A stretch of 30,002 nt of DNA from Alistipes sp. CAG:268. GTDB taxonomy: Bacteria; Bacteroidota; Bacteroidia; Bacteroidales; Rikenellaceae. Positions 1-6,289 of this stretch are shown piece after piece (position 1 is the stretch's first letter; every line of letters starts with the position of its first letter). The stretch spans positions 159,055-189,056 of the forward strand of contig FR892023.1 of assembly GCA_000434235.1 (NCBI GenBank), written 5' to 3'. Under the pieces are notes generated by a model. That model searched no databases. It was given only the letters and a program-made list of their open reading frames with translations, and was not told the origin of the DNA. Position numbers and translations under genes: made by a program.

Positions 1-875
1 CCCCCTACGCGACCGACGCCGCCCCGCGCCCCCGCTCCCCCCGCCTGCTCTCGTTCGACAGCAAGTTCGCGGGAGGCAGCTTCGACCGCATCACGGGACA
101 CAACGGCGGCCATGAGGAGATGCGCCTGCTGCCGCTCTTCAAGTTCACGCTCATGCAGCCCGACTCGGTGCCGGCGCCGCAGCCCTACCGCCTGCAGCGC
201 GTCGAGGACTTCCTCCGCAAGGTCGGCAACACGCGGCTCGCACTCTCGTGCCGCGAGAGCAACATCACGCCCGATTCGCTCGTGATGCTCGACAAGCAGT
301 GCGCCGAGCTGCTCCGCAACGGCGACACGTCGTGGACCCGGCTCTTCGAGCGCGGCGTGACGCAGGCGCTCATCAAGCAGTACACCAACTCGGTGAACAC
401 CTTCTCGGCGGCCATCGACGAGAACCCCTCGAATCCGTTCCTCTACCTGAACGGCTCGACGACCCGCGCCGAGATGATCGACTTCATCTCGTCGATCGAC
501 AACTCCTACCAGCGGATCACGATCGACTCGGATCCGGCAAACCGGCTCAACACCAACTCGAAGCGCACGTACAGCTACGACGAGGCGGTAGCCGACCTGA
601 ACAAGGCGATCAAGCTCTTCCCCGACTTCGCCTATGCCTACTACAACCGGGCGAACCTGCAAGCCCTCTCGGGACAGCTGCCCGAGGCATTCGAGGACTA
701 CTCGAAGGCCATCGAACTGAATCCCGCATTTGCCGAGGCGTACTACAACCGCGGCGTGATCCAGATCTTCATGAAGGATACCCGGAAGGGATGCCTCGAC
801 CTCTCGAAGGCCGGAGAGCTGGGAATCCTCGAGGCCTACGAGGTGCTCAAGCGCTACGCACAGATGGAAGACTAA
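1..875 (+). CDS. Tetratricopeptide repeat protein, 5' end outside the window
   Basis: The reading frame is open from the first complete codon at position 3 to the TAA at 873-875, giving 290 visible residues, so the true start is upstream of the window. An internal Met at 120 is not a convincing start because coding-like sequence continues before it. The last third holds at least two clear TPR units (about visible residues 188-260), with the typical AYYNRA and AYYNRG helices and the D-KAI--FP/NP pattern. TPRs mediate protein-protein contacts; the partner is unknown. The region before them is not recognised, though it contains another helical segment resembling a degenerate TPR. The MFS gene starts 16 bases after the stop, so co-transcription is likely. 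The family call is firm; cellular role and location cannot be judged without the N-terminus. Confidence 0.85.
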   Translation, partial: PYATDAAPRPRSPRLLSFDSKFAGGSFDRITGHNGGHEEMRLLPLFKFTLMQPDSVPAPQPYRLQRVEDFLRKVGNTRLALSCRESNITPDSLVMLDKQCAELLRNGDTSWTRLFERGVTQALIKQYTNSVNTFSAAIDENPSNPFLYLNGSTTRAEMIDFISSIDNSYQRITIDSDPANRLNTNSKRTYSYDEAVADLNKAIKLFPDFAYAYYNRANLQALSGQLPEAFEDYSKAIELNPAFAEAYYNRGVIQIFMKDTRKGCLDLSKAGELGILEAYEVLKRYAQMED

Positions 876-891
876 TCAAAAACCAAACGAT

Positions 892-2262
892 ATGGCAGAA
901 ACTATCCAACGCAAATTCCTCAACGACTCGCCCGTCGCCCGATGGACGGCTCTGGTGCTCATCGCACTGATGATGTTCTTCGGCTACATGTTCGTGGACG
1001 TCATGTCCCCGCTCAAGTCGCTCATTGAATCGGCCCGCGGCTGGGACAGCGGAACCTTCGGTACCTATGCCGCCTCGGAGTATTTCCTCAACGTATTCGT
1101 CTTCTTCCTCATCTTCGCGGGCATCATCCTCGACAAGATGGGCATTCGTTTCACCGGCCTGCTCTCGGCGTCGCTCATGGTCATCGGCGCCTCGATCAAG
1201 TTCGTCGGCATCTCCGAATGGTTCCAGGGCACCGGACTCTGCGCCTGGCTCGACAGCTGGTGGGTCTCCTTCCCGGGCAGCGCCAAGATGGCCTCGCTGG
1301 GCTTCATGATCTTCGGATGCGGGTGCGAAATGGCCGGAACAACCGTCTCGAAAGCCATCGCCAAGTGGTTCAAGGGCAAGGAGATGGCCCTGGCCATGGG
1401 TCTTGAGATGGCCATTGCGCGTCTGGGCGTATTCGCCGTCATGTGGCTCGCCCCGATGATCTCGAACCACTTCGACAAGTCGGTCGTAGCCCCCGTGGCC
1501 TTCTGCACCGTACTGCTGATCATCGGCCTGCTCTGCTACACCGTATTCGTCTACATGGACCGCAAGTTCGACCGGCAGCTCATCGCAGCCGGGGAGCTCA
1601 AGGAGGAGAAATCCGCCGACGAGGAGTTCCACGTCAGCGACCTCAAATACATCTTCGGCAGCAAGATGTTCTGGCTCGTGGCGCTGCTCTGCGTGCTCTA
1701 CTACTCGGCCATCTTCCCCTTCCAGCGCTATGCGCCCAACTTCCTCGAGGTGACGCTCGGCATCGACGCCGAATCGGCGGCACGCCTCTTCAGTTGCTTC
1801 CCCATCCTGGCCATGGTGCTCACCCCCTTCCTGGGAGCGCTACTCGACTTCCGCGGCAAGGGCGCCACGATGCTCATGGTCGGCGCCGTCATCATGATCG
1901 CCTGCCACCTGAGCTTCGCCTTCCTGCTGCCCGCCTTCCCGTCGAAGTGGCTGGCCCTGCTGCTTGTGGTGACGCTCGGCGTGTCGTTCTCGCTCGTTCC
2001 CGCAGCCCTCTGGCCCTCCGTGCCGAAGATCATCGATGCAAAGATCCTCGGATCGGCCTACTGCCTCATCTTCTGGATCCAGAACGTAGGTCTCTGCCTC
2101 GTGCCGCTGCTCATCGGCAAGGTACTCGACGCAACGGGCGGCTACACCGTGCCGATGATCATCTTCTCTTCGTTCGGCGTGCTGGCGTTCATCTTCAGCT
2201 TCTACCTCAAGATCGAAGACCGCAGAAAGAATTACGGACTCGAAAAACCCAATATCATCTGA
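892..2262 (+). CDS. Major facilitator superfamily (MFS) transporter
   Basis: A 456-residue protein, the usual size for a 12-helix MFS carrier. Hydrophobic segments are spread along its length with a more polar cytoplasmic linker near residues 220-255, as expected between the two six-helix bundles. The loop between helices 2 and 3 carries DKMGIRFTG at residues 81-89, a good match to MFS motif A (G-x-x-x-D-R/K-x-G-R/K). MFS proteins move small solutes by facilitated diffusion or ion coupling across the inner membrane; nothing here identifies the substrate. The gene lies 16 bases after the TPR gene and 3 bases before the next membrane protein, which suggests one transcript ending at the terminator near 3030-3062. 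The ATG at 892 is the only sensible start. Confidence 0.9.
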   Translation: MAETIQRKFLNDSPVARWTALVLIALMMFFGYMFVDVMSPLKSLIESARGWDSGTFGTYAASEYFLNVFVFFLIFAGIILDKMGIRFTGLLSASLMVIGASIKFVGISEWFQGTGLCAWLDSWWVSFPGSAKMASLGFMIFGCGCEMAGTTVSKAIAKWFKGKEMALAMGLEMAIARLGVFAVMWLAPMISNHFDKSVVAPVAFCTVLLIIGLLCYTVFVYMDRKFDRQLIAAGELKEEKSADEEFHVSDLKYIFGSKMFWLVALLCVLYYSAIFPFQRYAPNFLEVTLGIDAESAARLFSCFPILAMVLTPFLGALLDFRGKGATMLMVGAVIMIACHLSFAFLLPAFPSKWLALLLVVTLGVSFSLVPAALWPSVPKIIDAKILGSAYCLIFWIQNVGLCLVPLLIGKVLDATGGYTVPMIIFSSFGVLAFIFSFYLKIEDRRKNYGLEKPNII

Positions 2263-2265
2263 ACC

Positions 2266-2904
2266 ATGCAAGACAATCTGAACTACTCGTGGAAACAGAC
2301 GACCGCCGATCTGTACAAGGCTGTCAAGATCTATACGTTCGCAGCCATCGCTGCCACGATCTTCGGCTTCATCGGATCGATCGGCAATGCCGCTTCGGCT
2401 CTCGCGTCCCTGGCCGAGGGTAATCTCTCGGGCGGAGGCTTCGGCTTCTGGGATGCGCTTGAAATCCTCGCCACCGTGGCCCTTGTCTACGGATACTGGC
2501 TCTTCATCAAGTCCCTCGACATCTTCAAGGGACAGGTGAACCCGGCCGATGCCCCGCGCATCGGTTCGATCCGCACGGCCACCATCCTCTCGATCGTAGG
2601 CGCCATCGTTGCCTGCATTCCGCTGCTCGGCTTCGTCGGCGGTATCCTGAACCTCATCGCATGGATCCTGCTCCTGATCGCCTACTCGAACCTGAAGAAC
2701 TCCATGACGCTTCCCGAAGGGGCGCGCCGCGGCATGTCGAAACTCTTCACGGCCATGATCCTCGGAATCATCGGCTGGGTCGTAGGCCTCATTCCGCTGG
2801 TAGGCGGAGTCATCGAGACGATCCTCGAGATCGTGGCCTTCTTCATCGTACTTTCGGGCTGGAAGTGCGTATCCGAATCGGAGGAACCTGCAGCCAAGGC
2901 CTGA
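2266..2904 (+). CDS. Unrecognised multi-pass membrane protein
   Basis: A 212-residue hydrophobic protein that I cannot assign to a named family. It shows about five membrane-length segments: near residues 22-48, 63-85, 105-125 with an immediately following segment to about 143, 160-180 and 183-202. The short N-terminal tail is hydrophilic (begins MQDNLNYSW) and the C-terminal tail acidic (ends EEPAAKA). Several segments are rich in Gly, Ile and Val in GxxG-like patterns, as in small helical bundles. It starts 3 bases after the MFS stop, so it is probably translated together with the transporter. A transporter accessory role is only a guess from position. It is followed by a strong intrinsic terminator. 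Confidence 0.8.
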   Translation: MQDNLNYSWKQTTADLYKAVKIYTFAAIAATIFGFIGSIGNAASALASLAEGNLSGGGFGFWDALEILATVALVYGYWLFIKSLDIFKGQVNPADAPRIGSIRTATILSIVGAIVACIPLLGFVGGILNLIAWILLLIAYSNLKNSMTLPEGARRGMSKLFTAMILGIIGWVVGLIPLVGGVIETILEIVAFFIVLSGWKCVSESEEPAAKA

Positions 2905-3026
2905 TCGCCGACGACGGCACGCGACAAAGGGAGGAGATCGTGAGCCGGCCGGAATGTCATCGAGTCCGACAAATCCGGCCGCCGTCCGAACCACAGACGC
3001 TCGGCCCGTCACAGGCAACCGAACCG

Positions 3027-3063
3027 AAAAGGGCGGAACCCGACAATGGGTTCCGCCCTTTTT
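3027..3063. terminator. Bidirectional intrinsic terminator
   Basis: A perfect 15-bp stem (3027-3041 pairing with 3048-3062, core GGGCGGAACCC) encloses a 6-base loop GACAAT. It has A residues on the left and T residues on the right, so it can end transcription from both sides. It sits between the convergent membrane-protein gene (ends 2904) and glycosyltransferase gene (ends 3093). Confidence 0.9.
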
Positions 3064-3092
3064 CGTCATCGCGACAGCCATGCGGCCGGCGC

Positions 3093-4241
3093 CTACTGCT
3101 GCTGCGCGGCGACCGTCCGGTAAAGCTCCGTAATGCGCGAGCACATCTCCTCCCATGAGAAGCGCCTGCGCTCGACGGCGCAGTTCTGCCGGAAGCGCTC
3201 CAACGTATCCCCCTCATACATGCGGTCGATTGCTGCGGCAACACCCTCGGCCGTCGGCGGGCAGACATACCCTACCCGGCCGTCGGGCACGATCTCGGCC
3301 AGTCCGCCGACCCGCGTCACGACCATCGGCGTGCAGAACTGATAGGCGATCTGCGTCACGCCGCTCTGCGTTGCCGTCTTGTAGGGCTGCACGACGAAGT
3401 CGGCGGCAGAGAAGTAGTACTTCACATCGGCATCGGGAATGAAACGGTCGTGCAGCAGCACCTCGTCCTGCAACCCGTGATCGGCGATCCGCTTCAGGTA
3501 GGGTTCGCGGGCCGTATAGAACTCCCCGGCCACGACCAGCCGGCGGCCCTCCGTGCGGCCGCTCCGCTTAAGCTCCGCCCAAGCATCGAGCAACAGGTCC
3601 AGACCCTTGTAATCGCGGATCAGGCCGAAGAAGAGCACATAACGCAACGCCGGGTCGAAACCCAGGCGGGTGCAGGCCTCGGCACGCGGTACGCGCTCAC
3701 CGAAGTTCTCGAAGAGGGGATGCGGCGAGAAGAGCGCCGGAACCCGGGTGTAGGCCTCCAGCTCGCGATGGACCTGCTCGGACATGTAGACGAAGCCATC
3801 GACCGTGCGCAGGAAGTAGCGGTTGAAGATCCTGTCGGTCAGGTGGTGTTCGTGCGGCTCGACGTTGTCGATCTGGCAGAGCACCTTCGTATGGCCGTTT
3901 CGGCGCGCCAGGCGAGCGATGGTGCCGAAGCAGGGGGCCATGAAGGGGGTCCAGTACTTCAGCAGCACGAAATCGGGCCGGTCGCGGCGGATCTGCCGCC
4001 CGACCCGCCACCAGTTGAACGGATTGACCGTATGGACGCAGCGGGTGATGTGCAGATCGCCCGGCGGCGGGGTCGTCACGGTCTGGCTCTTCCCGGGAAA
4101 GAGCAGCGACGGATATTGCAGTGTGAAGGTCCGAATCAGAACCTCGTCGCCACGGCGCAGGAACGTGCGCGCCATGATCTCCATGATCGAGGCCAGACCG
4201 CCCCGATAGGGATGCGCCGGACCGAGAATCGTTATCTTCAT
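3093..4241 (-). CDS. Glycosyltransferase family 4 (GT-B fold)
   Basis: A 382-residue protein of normal GT4 length. The N-terminus MKITILGPAHPYRGG has the Rossmann strand and glycine-rich loop of the acceptor domain. The C-terminal half has FFGLIRDYKGLDLLLDAW near residues 208-225 and the late VGGLAEIV segment ending near residue 318 (Glu316), both typical of the nucleotide-sugar domain. The usual E-x7-E motif is replaced by a TQSGV...AYQF stretch around residues 291-302, a variant I recall from other GT4 members, so loss of activity need not follow. Expected role is sugar transfer from a nucleotide sugar to a lipid or glycan; donor and acceptor cannot be read from sequence. It lies 36 bases downstream of the thioesterase gene on the same strand and probably shares its transcript. 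Confidence 0.9.
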   Translation of the reverse strand: MKITILGPAHPYRGGLASIMEIMARTFLRRGDEVLIRTFTLQYPSLLFPGKSQTVTTPPPGDLHITRCVHTVNPFNWWRVGRQIRRDRPDFVLLKYWTPFMAPCFGTIARLARRNGHTKVLCQIDNVEPHEHHLTDRIFNRYFLRTVDGFVYMSEQVHRELEAYTRVPALFSPHPLFENFGERVPRAEACTRLGFDPALRYVLFFGLIRDYKGLDLLLDAWAELKRSGRTEGRRLVVAGEFYTAREPYLKRIADHGLQDEVLLHDRFIPDADVKYYFSAADFVVQPYKTATQSGVTQIAYQFCTPMVVTRVGGLAEIVPDGRVGYVCPPTAEGVAAAIDRMYEGDTLERFRQNCAVERRRFSWEEMCSRITELYRTVAAQQQ

Positions 4242-4277
4242 AATTGCGTTGAGATCGGGTTGTCTATGCGTCCGGAA

Positions 4278-5012
4278 TCATTCGCCCCAGGCGATGGAGG
4301 CCCGCACGGAAGCCGTGGCTCCGCCGTCGGAGGAGATCTCGAAGAGGGCCGACCGCTCGTGCAGCTCGCAACCCACGGTCAGCGTCTGCCCGTAGCGGCA
4401 CTCCTTCAGGAAGTGGATGTCCAGGCGCACGGGGGCCTCCTGCGTCAGCATCTCGATGGGCAGCTGGTCGAGCATCATCTCGATGTAGCGCATCGTATTG
4501 ACGTGCCGGTTGAAGTCGATGTCGCTGTAGACCACCCGATGTTCGGTGCACTGCGTCGGCGTCACGGAACGGATCTTCCGCGGCCGGTCGGTCGGCGAAG
4601 GCTCCTGCACGATGGCGTCGGCATGGGCGTCGCCCACCCACGAGAGATCGACCGCCGTACGGCTCCTGAGGTCGATCATCGCCCACTGCGAGACGGCCCG
4701 CCCGAAATCGACGCCCGAGGCGTCGCACAACGTGAAGTTACGCGTGGAGAGCACGCGGCCGTAGTCGCTGATCCACGTGGAGATAGTATAGTCGGTATAC
4801 TGGGTCGGACGCCGGTCGAATTCGATCGCCATGCGCGAAAGCACCCACGAATGGTTGTCGGCACTGAGGGTATCGACCCCGAAGCCCTTGCCGTGGGCGT
4901 CGGCCCCGGCCGTATTGAGGATGGCCGAGCCCAGCGACGGAATCGTCGCCCGCAGCGTGAAATCCACATCCTGCGGCTCGACCCGGAAATTGTAACGCGA
5001 TTTTTCTGCCAT
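4278..5012 (-). CDS. Acyl-ACP thioesterase (FatA/FatB-like double hot-dog)
   Basis: With the ATG at 5012 the protein has 244 residues, the usual size of bacterial acyl-ACP thioesterases (PF01643 type). A longer in-frame start at 5159 would add about 49 residues of non-conserved sequence running through a probable promoter, so I reject it. The start MAEKSRYNFRVEPQDVD matches the family's first strand. The second hot-dog domain has DFNRHVNTMRY at residues 166-176, with Asn168 and His170 in the catalytic-region pattern. The enzyme hydrolyses acyl-ACP to free fatty acid in the cytosol, pulling chains out of fatty acid synthesis. A likely -7 box, TATCTTTG on the minus strand, lies at 5056-5063. 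The downstream GT4 gene is probably co-transcribed. Confidence 0.9.
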   Translation of the reverse strand: MAEKSRYNFRVEPQDVDFTLRATIPSLGSAILNTAGADAHGKGFGVDTLSADNHSWVLSRMAIEFDRRPTQYTDYTISTWISDYGRVLSTRNFTLCDASGVDFGRAVSQWAMIDLRSRTAVDLSWVGDAHADAIVQEPSPTDRPRKIRSVTPTQCTEHRVVYSDIDFNRHVNTMRYIEMMLDQLPIEMLTQEAPVRLDIHFLKECRYGQTLTVGCELHERSALFEISSDGGATASVRASIAWGE

Positions 5013-5055
5013 GTCCGGTTCGTTTTCAACCCGGGCACCATGTCCGGGAATCAGA

Positions 5056-5063
5056 CAAAGATA
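5056..5063 (-). promoter_or_regulatory. Putative -7 box of the thioesterase gene
   Basis: The minus strand reads TATCTTTG, an exact match to the Bacteroidetes -7 consensus TAnnTTTG, about 44 bases upstream of the ATG at 5012. No clear TTTG is found at -33, so this is a half-supported promoter. Confidence 0.5.
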
Positions 5064-5158
5064 CGAATTTTTCACGCATTTTCCGAATCCTGCCGTCCGA
5101 ATCGAAAAACAGGATACAGGGCCGATATAACTCCGATATGAAAGTTTTTTTTCGGTCA

Positions 5159-5179
5159 ATTTATCGTTTTTCGATAAAT
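5159..5179. promoter_or_regulatory. Inverted repeat, candidate operator
   Basis: ATTTATCG (5159-5166), five T residues, then the exact complement CGATAAAT (5172-5179). It ends four bases before the -33 element of the DUF2975 promoter. The segment is strikingly AT-rich against its surroundings. It could be an operator for the XRE regulator encoded two genes downstream; this is inference from position. Confidence 0.4.
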
Positions 5180-5183
5180 ATTA

Positions 5184-5214
5184 TTTGTTTTTCAAAAATA
5201 TTGACTTATATTTG
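5184..5214 (+). promoter_or_regulatory. Bacteroidetes-type promoter for the DUF2975-XRE genes
   Basis: TTTG at 5184-5187, a 19-base spacer and TATATTTG at 5207-5214 match the phylum consensus TTTG-N19/21-TAnnTTTG. Transcription should start near 5221, about 20 bases before the ATG at 5242. Confidence 0.8.
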
Positions 5215-5241
5215 CATGACAGGAATTCAAGTTGAAACAAG

Positions 5242-5958
5242 ATGCAGAACAAAAAAACACTGCTCCATCGGCTTCTGGTGATCTACATCACGTTCTTCAT
5301 CGTCCTCGTGGCCAGCATCGCCCACAACCTGCTGACCGACTTTTCGCGCGGGGCGTCGGAAGGATTCGAACTCGGCGAAAGCATTGCCGAAAAATGGAGC
5401 TCCGGAACACCCCGGATGATTTACGTGCTGAACAACATCCGCATCACCGAAACCCCCGAATGCCCGCAAACCGCACCGGCAGGACAGCCCGGATGCGAAC
5501 TCGACGTACGGGTTTCGAAAATCGACCTGCATGTCGAGCAGGACGCCACCGGAGTATCGCCTCTCGGCCTGGCTTTCCGCTCGATCGGCGGCAGCGGATG
5601 GATCTATGCGATGGTGATGGTTTGCCCGTTGTTCTACCTGGCGATCATCGTCCTGATGTTCATGATCATCCACTCGCTGCGCCGCTCGATCCGCGAGGAA
5701 CGGACGCTCGACCGGCGCAACGTCTGGTACCTGCGAACGATCGGACTGCTCACGATCGCCGTGGAGCTCATCGGCAACATCGTCGATTGGATCATGAATC
5801 GCCGTGCCGCCGTGCTGCTCGCCGATTCGGGATTCACGGTGGACACCTCGTTCCACTTCTCCTACCTGATGATCATCATGGGCATCCTGATCCTTTTCGC
5901 CGCCGAGGTCTTCGCCATCGGACAGAACCTCAGCGAGGAGCAGAAGCTCACGATATAA
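5242..5958 (+). CDS. DUF2975 family membrane protein
   Basis: A 238-residue inner-membrane protein with four predicted helices, near residues 9-30, 118-145, 163-185 and 206-228. A polar, probably extracytoplasmic loop of about 85 residues after helix 1 contains two Cys. The C-terminal end, with FAAEVFAIGQNLSEEQ followed by KLTI, is the signature of DUF2975 proteins, whose tail usually reads like F-x-x-G-x-x-L-x-E-E-x-x-L-T-I. Such proteins are commonly encoded next to a small Cro/C1-type regulator, as in Bacillus yoaS-yozG, and that is the case here: the regulator starts 66 bases downstream. The molecular role of the family is not established to my knowledge. The gene has a consensus promoter at 5184-5214 with an adjacent inverted repeat. 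Confidence 0.87.
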   Translation: MQNKKTLLHRLLVIYITFFIVLVASIAHNLLTDFSRGASEGFELGESIAEKWSSGTPRMIYVLNNIRITETPECPQTAPAGQPGCELDVRVSKIDLHVEQDATGVSPLGLAFRSIGGSGWIYAMVMVCPLFYLAIIVLMFMIIHSLRRSIREERTLDRRNVWYLRTIGLLTIAVELIGNIVDWIMNRRAAVLLADSGFTVDTSFHFSYLMIIMGILILFAAEVFAIGQNLSEEQKLTI

Positions 5959-6024
5959 ACGCACTCGTCCGACCATGCTGACAATACAACATACAACCTA
6001 CAAAAACAACGGGAGGGGGTCGAT

Positions 6025-6264
6025 ATGGCGATAATCATTAACATCGATGTGATGATGGCCCGGCGGAAAATCTCGCTCGGCGAACTGGCCGAACGTGTGG
6101 ACATCACCCCGGCGAACCTCTCGATCCTCAAGAACGGAAAGGCACGCACCGTCCGCTTCTCGACGCTCGAGGCCATTTGCCGCGAACTCGATTGCCAGCC
6201 CGGAGACATCATCGAATACCGGCCGGAAAGCGGGCCGCAGAAAACGGACGGCGACAAGGAGTGA
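6025..6264 (+). CDS. Small XRE/Cro-C1 type regulator (YozG-like)
   Basis: A 79-residue protein made almost entirely of one helix-turn-helix domain. Residues 11-65 follow the small HTH_26 type: an ARRKISLGELAERVDI scaffold, recognition helix around TPANLSILKNGKA, then FSTLEAICRELDCQPGDIIEY. It should bind DNA in the cytosol, probably as a dimer. The ATG at 6025 is preceded by an unusually purine-rich GGGAGGGGG at 6011-6019, which supports this start. It follows the DUF2975 gene by 66 bases, a pairing conserved across distant phyla, so the two likely work together. Autoregulation through the inverted repeat at 5159-5179 is possible but not shown. Confidence 0.9.
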   Translation: MAIIINIDVMMARRKISLGELAERVDITPANLSILKNGKARTVRFSTLEAICRELDCQPGDIIEYRPESGPQKTDGDKE

Positions 6265-6289
6265 TCCCGCCCGCAGCAAACCGAAAGAA

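Noticed and set aside
3450..5141. A 563-codon open frame opposite the GT4 and thioesterase genes
   Set aside because: It spans two well-identified genes and their gap, and its product is low in recognisable structure and rich in Arg, Gly and His.
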